The position numbers and the translations under genes were made by a program. A stretch of 64,000 nucleotides of DNA. Origin: Bosea sp. ANAM02. Lineage in GTDB: Bacteria; Pseudomonadota; Alphaproteobacteria; Rhizobiales; Beijerinckiaceae. Under the pieces are notes generated by a model. The model saw only the letters and a program-made list of their open reading frames with translations, did no database searches and was not told the origin of the DNA. Location: contig NZ_AP022848.1 of assembly GCF_011764485.1 (NCBI RefSeq), positions 462,001-526,000 on the forward strand, written 5' to 3'. Positions 16,991 to 25,293 of this stretch are shown piece after piece (the first letter of the stretch is position 1; each line of letters opens with the position of its first letter).

Positions 16991-18241
16991 ATGACGATCC
17001 ATCAGCCTCCGCAAGCCATCGATCCCGCCAAGCTCGACAAGCTGGCCGAGGTCGCCATCCGCGTCGGCCTCAATCTCCAGCCGGGGCAGGACCTGTTCCT
17101 GACCGCGCCGGTCGCGGCGCTGCCGCTGGTGCGCCGCATCGCCGAGCACGCCTACAAGGCCGGCGCCGGCATCGTCACGCCGATGCTGTCCGACGAGGAG
17201 GTGACGCTGGTGCGCTATCGCTTCGCGCCGGATGCGAGCTTCGACAAGGCGCCGGCCTGGCTCTACAAGGGCGTCGCCGAGGCGTTCTCGGCCAATACCG
17301 CGCGGCTCGCCATCGTCGGCGACAACCCGATGCTGCTGGCGAACGAGGACCCGGCCAAGGTCGGGCGTGCCAGCAAGGCCAATTCGCTGGCCTATCAGCC
17401 GGCGCTGGAGAAGATCGCCGGCTTCGACATCAACTGGAACATCCTGGCCTATCCGAGCGCGGCCTGGGCCCGGCAGGTGTTCCCGGACGATGCCGAGGAG
17501 GTCGCGGTCGGCAAGCTGGCGGAGGCGATCTTCTCGGCTTCGCGCATCGATCAGGCGGACCCTGTCGCGGCCTGGTCTGTGCATAACGCGGCGCTGCGGG
17601 CGCGCCGCGACTGGCTGAACGGCCAGCGCTTCGCCGCGCTGCATTTCACCGGGCCGGGAACCGACCTGACCGTGGGCCTAGCCGATGGCCATGACTGGCA
17701 GGGCGGCGCCTCGCCGGCCAGGAACGGCATCGTCTGTAATCCGAACATCCCGACCGAAGAGGTTTTCACGACCCCGCATGCGCGCCGGGTCGAGGGCCAT
17801 GTCTCCAGCACCAAGCCGCTCTCCTATCAGGGCTCTTTGATCGACGAGATCCAGGTGCGCTTCGAAGGCGGGCGGATCGTCGAGGCCAAGGCCGCGCGCG
17901 GCGAGGCCGTGCTGAACAAGGTGCTCGACACCGACGAGGGCGCGCGCCGGCTCGGCGAGGTCGCGCTCGTGCCGAACTCCTCGCCGATCTCGAAGAGCGG
18001 CATCCTGTTCTACAACACGCTCTTCGACGAGAACGCGTCCTGCCATATCGCGCTCGGGCAGTGCTATTCGAAATGCTTCGTCGACGGCGCGAGCCTGACG
18101 CCAGAGCAGATCGCGGCGCAGGGCGGCAACAAGAGCCTGATCCATATCGACTGGATGATCGGCTCTGGCGCGGTCGATATCGACGGCGTGCATGCGGACG
18201 GCCGGCGTGTGCCGGTGTTCCGCAAAGGCGAGTGGGCCTGA
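16991..18241 (+). CDS. M29-family metallo-aminopeptidase
   Basis: A 416-residue cytoplasmic aminopeptidase of the AmpS/AmpT/PepS family, which releases N-terminal residues using two metal ions. Metal ligands are in place: NIPTEEVFTTPH (Glu256/257), RLGEVALVPN (Glu323), NASCHIALG (His352) and LIHIDWMIGS (His385, Asp387). The N-terminal half has the usual LQPGQDLFLTAPVAALPLVRRI segment. It is downstream of the GntR gene by 107 nt in the same direction. In context it would trim peptides brought in by the ABC importer. Confidence 0.92.
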   Translation: MTIHQPPQAIDPAKLDKLAEVAIRVGLNLQPGQDLFLTAPVAALPLVRRIAEHAYKAGAGIVTPMLSDEEVTLVRYRFAPDASFDKAPAWLYKGVAEAFSANTARLAIVGDNPMLLANEDPAKVGRASKANSLAYQPALEKIAGFDINWNILAYPSAAWARQVFPDDAEEVAVGKLAEAIFSASRIDQADPVAAWSVHNAALRARRDWLNGQRFAALHFTGPGTDLTVGLADGHDWQGGASPARNGIVCNPNIPTEEVFTTPHARRVEGHVSSTKPLSYQGSLIDEIQVRFEGGRIVEAKAARGEAVLNKVLDTDEGARRLGEVALVPNSSPISKSGILFYNTLFDENASCHIALGQCYSKCFVDGASLTPEQIAAQGGNKSLIHIDWMIGSGAVDIDGVHADGRRVPVFRKGEWA

Positions 18242-18271
18242 GCGAGGGAGGCAGCGGACCTCTCCGTTATG

Positions 18272-18288
18272 GTCGGGCTTGTCCCGAC
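18272..18288. repeat. Short GTCGGG/CCCGAC intergenic palindrome
   Basis: GTCGGG at 18272-18277 and CCCGAC at 18283-18288 form a hairpin in the gap between the convergent aminopeptidase genes. It resembles the short form of dispersed repeats found elsewhere in this window and could act as a weak two-way terminator. Confidence 0.5.
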
Positions 18289-18369
18289 TATCCACGTCCT
18301 CACTGGCTGAGCGTCGTGTTGAAGGCGCGGATGCTCGCCACAAGGGCGAGCATGACGGCGTATTGTTTT

Positions 18370-19407
18370 TCAGCCGGCGTTCGCCCTGAGCCAATCCCCC
18401 AGCGACGGGCGGCGATGCCCGTCGCGTCCGGTCGTGGCGGGCGCGGCGACCATCGCGTTGAGCACGGCTTCCTGCGTCGCCTCGGTAGCGGCGCGGAAGA
18501 GCGTGTCGATGCGGTTCTCGTTGAGGGCACGCAACGGCACGAGATCATCAGGCTGATCGTGATCGACGGGACAGGCCGTGGTGAAGGCGACGGCGATGTC
18601 GCCGCTGCCATTGCCCCAGAAGGCGCCGAGCCGGGCGAGGCCTGCGCCGCCGCGCCGCGCGATGCGCTGCAACTGGCGTGATTCCAGCTGCACATCGGTC
18701 GCGATGACCAGGATGACCGAGCCGCGCTCGGCCTGCGGCTTCGCCTCCGGCGGAACCGGGCGGCGGCCGTCGGGCAGGACGAGATCGCCGGCATTGCCGA
18801 AATTGGCCAGCGCCAGCAGGCCGAGCGTGTGCTCGACACCGTCGAGTTCGAAGCGGCGCGAGGCCGTGCCGATGCCGCCCTTGAAGCCGAAGGCGCTCAT
18901 GCCGGTGCCGGCGCCGACGGCGCCTTCCGCGACGGGGCCTGAGGCCGCTGCATCGAGTGCGGCGAAGGCGTGGGCCTCGGTCAAAGCGCGGGCGCGGATG
19001 TCGGAGAGATAGCCGTCATTGCATTCGAGCACGACAGGATTGACCGTGCCGGTCTGCAGGCCGATGTCGGGATTATCAGCGAGCGCGCGGGTTACCAGCG
19101 CGTCGAAGCCGGTGCCGACGCTCAAGGTATTGCCGAGCAGGAGCGGCGTCTCGATCTGGCCGAGTTCGGCGAGCTGCATCAGCCCGGCGCTCTTGCCGAA
19201 GCCGTTGATGATGTCGACCGCGGCGCGCACCTTCCGGCGGAACAGGTTGCCGTCATGCGGCAGCAGGGCGGTGAAGCCGGTGCGGAGATCGCCTTCGTTC
19301 AGGGTGAAATGGCCGAGCTTGACGCCGGGCACGTCGGTGATCGCGTTGAGGGGACCGGGCTGCTGGATGCCGCAGGTGAGGCCGAAATCGCGAAGGCGCT
19401 GGGTCAT
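18370..19407 (-). CDS. P1-family aminopeptidase (DmpA/BapA type, self-processing)
   Basis: A 345-residue Ntn-type peptidase of family P1 (formerly S58), which includes L-aminopeptidase D-ala-esterase/amidase DmpA and the beta-peptidyl aminopeptidases. Family landmarks are ITDVPGVKLGHFTL, GFGKSAGL, TPLLLGNTLSVGT and GAVGAGTGMSAFGFKGGIGTASR. The self-cleavage site is RG-SVILVIATD: Gly229-Ser230, with Ser230 the nucleophile of the processed beta chain. Members cut N-terminal D-, L- or beta-amino acids. It lies 27 nt after the cyclodeaminase-like gene in the same operon. The presence of a beta/D-peptide-tolerant peptidase supports an unusual peptide as island substrate. Confidence 0.9.
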   Translation of the reverse strand: MTQRLRDFGLTCGIQQPGPLNAITDVPGVKLGHFTLNEGDLRTGFTALLPHDGNLFRRKVRAAVDIINGFGKSAGLMQLAELGQIETPLLLGNTLSVGTGFDALVTRALADNPDIGLQTGTVNPVVLECNDGYLSDIRARALTEAHAFAALDAAASGPVAEGAVGAGTGMSAFGFKGGIGTASRRFELDGVEHTLGLLALANFGNAGDLVLPDGRRPVPPEAKPQAERGSVILVIATDVQLESRQLQRIARRGGAGLARLGAFWGNGSGDIAVAFTTACPVDHDQPDDLVPLRALNENRIDTLFRAATEATQEAVLNAMVAAPATTGRDGHRRPSLGDWLRANAG

Positions 19408-19434
19408 AGCATGGTCCGGTAAGGCGAGGCTGGA

Positions 19435-20403
19435 TCAGCGCGGCAGGCTCGTGCCGAGCCCCTGCGCGCGGGCTTTCTCGACGACGAGATGGGCGAGCGC
19501 GAGATCGGCTAGCGCGACGCCGCGGAAGCAGAAGAAGGAGCGCCCGGTCGGCGCGGTCGGGTGCGGGGCGGCGGCCAGCTCCGTCATGTCATGGCCGAAG
19601 CTGACGGTCGTGACCGGATTGCCCGCAGCGTCGTAAGGCGCGCGCGACTGTTCGAGGCTATCGGTCGCCAGCACGTCGAAGGCGGGCAGCGTTTCGGGCA
19701 GCCAGCTCCGGCCGGTGTCGACCGCGGCGGCGAAGGCGATGGGCTTCAGGCGCCGTGCGTCGAGAAAGGGCGCCATGCCGGGGCCGCCCGGCACCATCGA
19801 GATCACGATATCGCTCTGCGCTAGCAGGGCGTCGGCATCATCAAGCACCTGCGCCGTGAGACCGGCCACGCGCGCCGCTTCCGCGAGCCGTTCGGCCGAG
19901 GCACGGCTGCGGCTGATAGCCAGAGCCGTCGTCAGGCCGGGATAGAGCGCGCGGAAGGCGGCAAGATGGGCATGGGCCTGCAAGCCGCAGCCGACGAAGC
20001 CGATAGTGCGGGGCGCGGGCGGTGCGAGGCGTGAAGCGGCGGCGGCGGTGATTGCGGCCGTGCGGATCAGCGTGATCTCGTCGCCGTCGAGGATCGCGCG
20101 CGGCATGCCCGTCGCATAGTCGTTCACGCAGATCAGCGCGCTGACGGCGGGCAGCGAAGAGCCTGCCGCGACCGGCGCCATCGCGACCCATTTCACCGTG
20201 GCGATCTGCTGGGCGGATGAGGCGGCCGTCATGGCCTGGAAGCCGTGGCCTGGCCCGAGCATCAGCGCCGTCTTCGGGATGCTCCGGTTCAGCCCGGCGG
20301 CATGGTCGCGAAAGCCCTGCAGCACGGCCTCGCGCGCTTCGTGGGGCGAGATCGCCAGCGCCCGGACGTCGTCGCGCGAAAGATACAGAAGGCCGTCGCT
20401 CAT
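19435..20403 (-). CDS. Ornithine cyclodeaminase / mu-crystallin family protein
   Basis: A 322-residue NAD(P)-dependent enzyme. The Rossmann loop is TIGFVGCGLQAHAHLAAF (around residue 145), preceded by GDEITLIRTAAITAAAASRLA, the family substrate/cofactor segment. The family includes ornithine cyclodeaminase, alanine dehydrogenase, delta-1-pyrroline-2-carboxylate reductase and N-methyl amino-acid reductases, and sequence alone does not separate them. The ATG at 20403 has a GGAG site and removes an unsupported N-terminal extension. It leads the operon with the P1 peptidase and is divergent from IclR. A role in handling an amino acid or cyclic imine released by the peptidases is likely. Confidence 0.8.
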   Translation of the reverse strand: MSDGLLYLSRDDVRALAISPHEAREAVLQGFRDHAAGLNRSIPKTALMLGPGHGFQAMTAASSAQQIATVKWVAMAPVAAGSSLPAVSALICVNDYATGMPRAILDGDEITLIRTAAITAAAASRLAPPAPRTIGFVGCGLQAHAHLAAFRALYPGLTTALAISRSRASAERLAEAARVAGLTAQVLDDADALLAQSDIVISMVPGGPGMAPFLDARRLKPIAFAAAVDTGRSWLPETLPAFDVLATDSLEQSRAPYDAAGNPVTTVSFGHDMTELAAAPHPTAPTGRSFFCFRGVALADLALAHLVVEKARAQGLGTSLPR

Positions 20404-20527
20404 CCGATGATCTCCATGGCGGCTCCAAGATCGGAACTGACAAGGAAGCCGGGATACAGCCAAGGGAAACCGGCGTCGAGGCACCCGTTTCTCGCTCACC
20501 TTACGGAAGGTGCTTGCGGTCACAGGA

Positions 20528-20592
20528 TTGACATCTTTGTTAACTCGCGTATTTTCCCTTTTACTGCAACTCAAGTTCCAAAAAATGGAACT
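20528..20592 (+). promoter_or_regulatory. iclR-hyu promoter and operator
   Basis: A consensus -35 TTGACA (20528-20533) is followed after 16 nt by TATTTT (20550-20555). Just downstream is a perfect inverted repeat, AGTTCCA-AAAAA-TGGAACT (20574-20592), immediately before the AAGGA ribosome site of the IclR gene. The layout (operator overlapping the start of the transcript) predicts autorepression and control of the whole hydantoinase operon by the IclR protein. Confidence 0.65.
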
Positions 20593-20608
20593 CTAAGGAT
20601 CAGCCGCG

Positions 20609-21394
20609 ATGTCCATCCTGTCATCGGCCGTGGATGTGCTTCGCTGTTTTTCCAGCACGCGCCACGACGTGACGGTGACGGATCTGGTCACGTTGCTGGG
20701 CATGCCGAAGAGCAATGCCTCGCGCCTGCTCAGGGCGATGCGCGACGAGGGGCTGCTGGAGACCGTCGGCGAGAGCAAGCGTTATCGGCCCTCGCTTCTG
20801 CTCAACCAGGTCGGCCATCTCTATCGCTTTGCGGCATCGCTGATCGACCGCGCCGATGCCGTGGTCGGCGATATCTCGGACCGGATCGGCCATACCGGCT
20901 ATGTCAGCGTCCGCCGCGGCACGGATATCGTCGCGGTCACCGCCCATCCCGGTCGCCATGCGCTGAGGGTCGTCACCTCGATCGGTGATCGCATTCCGGC
21001 TTTCGCCTCCAGCACCGGCCGGGCCCTGCTCGCCCGCCTGCCCGACGATCAGGTCAGCGCTCTCTATCCGGCCGGCTTCACCCCGCCCTCCGAGACCGCG
21101 CCGCGCGACCTGAGCGACCTGCTCGATCGCCTGGCGCAGATCCGTGAGGAAGGCTTCGCCGAATCCCGCGACGAGGCGGTGCGCGGCGTGCGCGCGCTCT
21201 CGGTCGCCGTCGGCGATCCCGCGACCGGCGACGAGGTCGCGCTCTGCCTGTCCTTTCCCGCTGCGACGGTCGAGCCGGCCGAGCGGATCGCCATCATCCG
21301 TTCGCTGGGAGAGGGCGCCGCCGGGATCGCGGCCCTGACCCATGACAACCGCTTCTGCCCCTTGAACCTTTCAATCGCGGAGACCGCTCCATGA
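20609..21394 (+). CDS. IclR-family transcriptional regulator
   Basis: A 261-residue regulator. Residues 1-65 form the winged helix (SILSSAVDVLRCFSS, TVTDLVTLLGMPKSNASRLLRAMRDEGLLE). The rest is the IclR effector domain (GHTGYVSVRRGTDIVAVTAHPGRHALRV, PAFASSTGRALLARLPDDQV, REEGFAESRDEAVRGVRALSVAVGDP). Its stop overlaps the start of the hydantoinase gene (ATGA at 21391-21394), so it is translated together with its probable target. The inverted repeat at 20574-20592 is the likely binding site. The inducer is probably the hydantoinase substrate or product. Confidence 0.92.
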   Translation: MSILSSAVDVLRCFSSTRHDVTVTDLVTLLGMPKSNASRLLRAMRDEGLLETVGESKRYRPSLLLNQVGHLYRFAASLIDRADAVVGDISDRIGHTGYVSVRRGTDIVAVTAHPGRHALRVVTSIGDRIPAFASSTGRALLARLPDDQVSALYPAGFTPPSETAPRDLSDLLDRLAQIREEGFAESRDEAVRGVRALSVAVGDPATGDEVALCLSFPAATVEPAERIAIIRSLGEGAAGIAALTHDNRFCPLNLSIAETAP

Positions 21395-24300
21395 GCAATC
21401 GTTGGCGTATCGGCTTCGACATCGGCGGCACCTTCACAGACTTCATCCTGTACGATTCGCAGGAGCGTTCGGTCCGGCTGCACAAGCGCCTGACCACGCC
21501 GCACGACCCCTCCGAGGCGGCGCTGATCGGCCTCGGCGAACTCACCGAAATGGCCGGGATCACGCTGGCCGATGTCGGCGATATCGTCCATGGCACGACG
21601 CTGGTCACCAATGCCGTGATCGAGCGCAAGGGCTCCAAGCTCGGCCTGATCACCACCAGGGGTTTCCGCGACATCCTCGAAATGGGGACGGAGCAGCGCT
21701 ACGACATCTACGACCTGTTCCTGACCTTCCCCGATCCGCTGGTCTCGCGCGAGCATCGCCTCGAAGTGACCGAGCGTATCGACCGCGACGGCCAGGTCGT
21801 AACCGCGCTCGATGCGGAAGCCGTGCGCAAGGCCGCCCGCGAGCTGGAAGCCGCCGGTTGCGAGGCGATCGCAGTCTGTTTCCTCAACAGCTACCGCAAC
21901 CCGGCGCATGAGCAGGAAACCGGCAGGATCGTCCGCGAGACCTGCCCGGATTTGACCGTCTCGCTGTCGAGCGAGGTCGTAGCCGAGATCTGGGAATACC
22001 AGCGCTTCGTCACCACCGCCGCGAACGCTTATGTCCAGCCACTGATGCGCCGCTACCTTCACCGGCTGGAGCGCGAGCTGGCGGCGCGCGCCTTCACCGG
22101 CGCGCTCCGGCTGATGCATTCGGCCGGCGGCCTCGTCTCCCCCGAGACGGCGCGCACCTTCCCGATCCGCCTGCTCGAGAGCGGCCCGGCCGGCGGCGGC
22201 CTCGCCACGGCCCTGTTCGGCGAGCTCGCCGGCCATAAGGACGTGATCTCCTTCGACATGGGCGGCACCACCGCCAAGGCCTGCATGATCGAGGACGGCC
22301 GCGCCGAGATCGCGCCGATGCTGGAGGCCGGCCGCGTCAACCGCTTCGCCAAGGGCTCCGGCCTGCCGATCAAGGCGCCCGTCATCGACATGATCGAGAT
22401 CGGTGCCGGCGGCGGCTCGATCGCCGCGATCGACGAGGTCGGCCTGCTTAAGGTCGGTCCGCATTCGGCCGGCTCCGACCCGGGCCCGGCCTGCTACGGC
22501 ATGGGCGGCACCAAGCCGACCGTGACCGACGCCAATCTCGTGCTCGGCTATTACGATCCCGGCTTCTTCCTGGGTGGACGCATGGCGCTCGACCTTGAGG
22601 CGGCGCGCAAGGCCGTCTCGACGGTTGCCGCGCCGCTCGGTCTCTCGATCGAGGAAGCCGCCTGGGGCATCCACAAGGTCGTGGTCGAGAGCATGGGTGC
22701 GGCTGCCCGCGTCCATCTCGTCGAGAAGGGCAAGGACCCCCGCCACTACGCGATGGTCGGCTTCGGCGGGGCTGGCCCGGCCCATGCCGTCGACGTCGCC
22801 CGCGTGCTCGGCGTCAGGCAGGTCATCATCCCGCCGGCTTCCGGAGCGGCTTCCGCGCTCGGCTTCCTCGCGGCGCCGCTCTCCTTCGACATGGTGCGCT
22901 CGCTGCCGGTCGAGTTCTCCGAGGGCTTCGACGCGGCTTCCGTGAATGCCGTGCTCCGCGATCTCGAGGTCGAGGGCCGCAAGCACCTGACCGAGGCCGG
23001 CGTGAAGCCCGGCGACGTCACGGTCGAGCGCACGGCCGATATGCGCCTCGTCGGCCAGATGCACGACATCTCCGTGCCGCTTCCGGCCGGGACGATCGAT
23101 GCGTCGAGCCTGGAGGCCATCCGCGCGGCGTTCAGCAAGGCCTATTCCGCCCGCTACACCTCGGTCTATGAGGGTGCCAGGCTGGAGGCGATCAACTTCC
23201 GCGTCCGCTGCGCCGGCCCGGTGCCGACGCTCTCGCTTTCCGGCGCGGCCGGCGGCGGCGACGCCACGAACAAGGTCAAAGGCACCCGCAAGGCCTGGTT
23301 CGAAGGAGGCTGGAGCGAGGCCTCGGTCTATGACCGCTATGCGCTGCGCTCGGGCGACACCGTCCAGGGTCCGGCGATCATCGAGGAGCGCGAATCGACC
23401 ACGATCGTACCGCCCGGCGACAGCGTCAGCATCGACGACGTCCTGAACCTCATCGTTCATGTCGCCCAGCCCAACGCGGCCGAGACGACGATCACCGCCG
23501 ACATGCCGCTGGCCGAGGCCGCGCGCCGGATCGAGGCCGATCCGATCTCGCTGGAGATCATGTGGAGCCGGATGATCAACGTCGTCGAGGAGATGTGGCT
23601 GACGGTGTGCCGCACCGCATTCTCGCTGGTGATCTCGGAGGCTCAGGATTTCGCCTGCGAACTGCTCGACCCGGAAGGCGAGACGCTGGCGCATTCGCCC
23701 CGCGCCATGCCGGTGTTCAACCTGACGCTGCCGCGCGCGGTCAAGGCGCTGCTGAAGCGCTATCCGGCGCAGACGCTGAAGCCCGGCGATGTGCTCATCA
23801 CCAACGATCCCTGGCTCTGCGCCGGCCATCTCTTCGATATCGCGGTGGTCACGCCGGTCTTCCTCGGGGAGCGTGTCGTCGGCCTGATGGGCACGGTCGG
23901 CCATGTCTCGGATATCGGCGGCACCAAGGATTCGCTCCGGGCTCGCGAGATCTACGAGGAAGGCTTCCAGATCCCGCCGATGAAGCTCTACGAGGCCGGC
24001 CGGATCAACGAGACGCTGGTGCGCCTGCTCGGGGAGAACGTGCGCAATTCCGAGCAGGTTCTCGGCGACCTCCACTCCTTCGTCGCGGCCAATGCGATCG
24101 GCGCCGAGCGGCTGCAGTCCTTCCTCACAGATTACGGCATGCAGGACCTCCGGGCGCTCGCCCATGTCGTGCAGAGCCGCTCGGAGAAGGCGATGCGCGA
24201 GGCCATCCGCGCGCTTCCGGACGGCACCTATCACGGCACGGTCTCGAACAACCCGCTGGGCACGCCGATGCACTATCCGCTGGCGCTGACGGTGAAGGAC

Positions 24301-25239
24301 GACACGATCCATCTCGACTTCGCCGGCGCCCCGCCGCAACTGCCGCAGGGCGGGCTGAACTGCACGCTCAACTACACGATGGCGCATGCGACCTATCCGC
24401 TGAAATGCATGCTGACGCCGTCCGTGCGCGGCAATGCCGGCTGCTACCGCGCCTTCTCGGTCGATGCGCCAGAGGGCTCGATCCTGAACTGCGACAAGCC
24501 GCTGGCGGTGAACCTGCGGACCCGCACCGGCTGGTATCTGGCGCCGAACATCTTCCGCGCCTTGTCCAAGGCGGCGCCGAAGCAGGTCCAGGCCTTCACC
24601 GGCCTTCCCGTCGCGGCGAGCGTCTATGGCCGCGACGCCGCCGGCGACACCTATTCCGACATGCTCTTCTGCGGTGGCGGCCAGGGCGGCTCGGCCCAGG
24701 GCGACGGTAAGTCGGGCCTGCTCTACCCGACTTCCGCCGCGAACACCTCGATCGAGACCTTCGAATCGCGGGTGCCGGTGCTGGTGGTCGAGAAGGCCTA
24801 TCTCACGGACTCGGGCGGCGCCGGCCAGCATCGCGGCGGCCTCGGCCAGCGCGTGCGCCTGCGCAAGCTCTCGGATGACGGGTTGCCGACGCTGGTCTCG
24901 CTCTATCCGGAGGGGGTCGACAACCCGATTCTCGGCCTGTTCGGCGGCAAGGCCGGCGGCGGGGCGTCCGGCCGGGTCATCGACGAGCAGGGCCATGTCC
25001 TCAGGGATGTCGGCACCGGCGATCTCGTCCAGGTCCGGCAGTCGCATGAGATCGTCGAGCTCGTGCTCGCGGGCGGTGCCGGCTACGGCCCGGCCTCCGA
25101 GCGCTCGCGGGATGCCATCGCGCGCGACATCGCGCTCGGGCTGGTCTCACCGGACGCCGCCAGGCGCGATTACGGCGTGCAGGGCGCGCATGCCACGCAG
25201 GATGTCGGCGAGGCCAAGGCCGGCATCCTGGTTGCCTGA
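21391..25239 (+). CDS. Hydantoinase/5-oxoprolinase, fused HyuA-HyuB
   Basis: A 1282-residue ATP-dependent amidohydrolase in which the A and B subunits are one chain, as in eukaryotic 5-oxoprolinase. The HyuA half runs from residue 1 to about 700: IGFDIGGTFTDF (actin-like phosphate loop, residues 7-18), VHGTTLVTNAVIERKGSKLGLITTRGFRD, RLLESGPAGG and ISFDMGGTTAKACMI. The HyuB half runs from about 708: EADPISLEIMWSRMINVVEEM, SEAQDFACELLDPEG, DVLITNDPWLCAGHL, GLNCTLNYTMAHATYPLKCML. Such enzymes open 5-oxoproline, hydantoins or N-methylhydantoin using ATP. The substrate cannot be fixed from sequence. It is second in the iclR operon and is followed by an OPT permease and AroM. Confidence 0.92.
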   Translation: MSNRWRIGFDIGGTFTDFILYDSQERSVRLHKRLTTPHDPSEAALIGLGELTEMAGITLADVGDIVHGTTLVTNAVIERKGSKLGLITTRGFRDILEMGTEQRYDIYDLFLTFPDPLVSREHRLEVTERIDRDGQVVTALDAEAVRKAARELEAAGCEAIAVCFLNSYRNPAHEQETGRIVRETCPDLTVSLSSEVVAEIWEYQRFVTTAANAYVQPLMRRYLHRLERELAARAFTGALRLMHSAGGLVSPETARTFPIRLLESGPAGGGLATALFGELAGHKDVISFDMGGTTAKACMIEDGRAEIAPMLEAGRVNRFAKGSGLPIKAPVIDMIEIGAGGGSIAAIDEVGLLKVGPHSAGSDPGPACYGMGGTKPTVTDANLVLGYYDPGFFLGGRMALDLEAARKAVSTVAAPLGLSIEEAAWGIHKVVVESMGAAARVHLVEKGKDPRHYAMVGFGGAGPAHAVDVARVLGVRQVIIPPASGAASALGFLAAPLSFDMVRSLPVEFSEGFDAASVNAVLRDLEVEGRKHLTEAGVKPGDVTVERTADMRLVGQMHDISVPLPAGTIDASSLEAIRAAFSKAYSARYTSVYEGARLEAINFRVRCAGPVPTLSLSGAAGGGDATNKVKGTRKAWFEGGWSEASVYDRYALRSGDTVQGPAIIEERESTTIVPPGDSVSIDDVLNLIVHVAQPNAAETTITADMPLAEAARRIEADPISLEIMWSRMINVVEEMWLTVCRTAFSLVISEAQDFACELLDPEGETLAHSPRAMPVFNLTLPRAVKALLKRYPAQTLKPGDVLITNDPWLCAGHLFDIAVVTPVFLGERVVGLMGTVGHVSDIGGTKDSLRAREIYEEGFQIPPMKLYEAGRINETLVRLLGENVRNSEQVLGDLHSFVAANAIGAERLQSFLTDYGMQDLRALAHVVQSRSEKAMREAIRALPDGTYHGTVSNNPLGTPMHYPLALTVKDDTIHLDFAGAPPQLPQGGLNCTLNYTMAHATYPLKCMLTPSVRGNAGCYRAFSVDAPEGSILNCDKPLAVNLRTRTGWYLAPNIFRALSKAAPKQVQAFTGLPVAASVYGRDAAGDTYSDMLFCGGGQGGSAQGDGKSGLLYPTSAANTSIETFESRVPVLVVEKAYLTDSGGAGQHRGGLGQRVRLRKLSDDGLPTLVSLYPEGVDNPILGLFGGKAGGGASGRVIDEQGHVLRDVGTGDLVQVRQSHEIVELVLAGGAGYGPASERSRDAIARDIALGLVSPDAARRDYGVQGAHATQDVGEAKAGILVA

Positions 25240-25293
25240 GCGGCAGGGGCCACAACGCAAACGCCCGGCAAGGGCCATAGAGGGGACTGAGGC

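Noticed and set aside
21064..25047. A 1327-codon open frame on the minus strand opposite the hydantoinase gene
   Set aside because: It mirrors the high GC third-position bias of the real gene, has no recognisable domain, is rich in Arg/Asp/Ala/Gly as expected from antisense of GC-rich DNA, and runs against a clear HyuA-HyuB protein.
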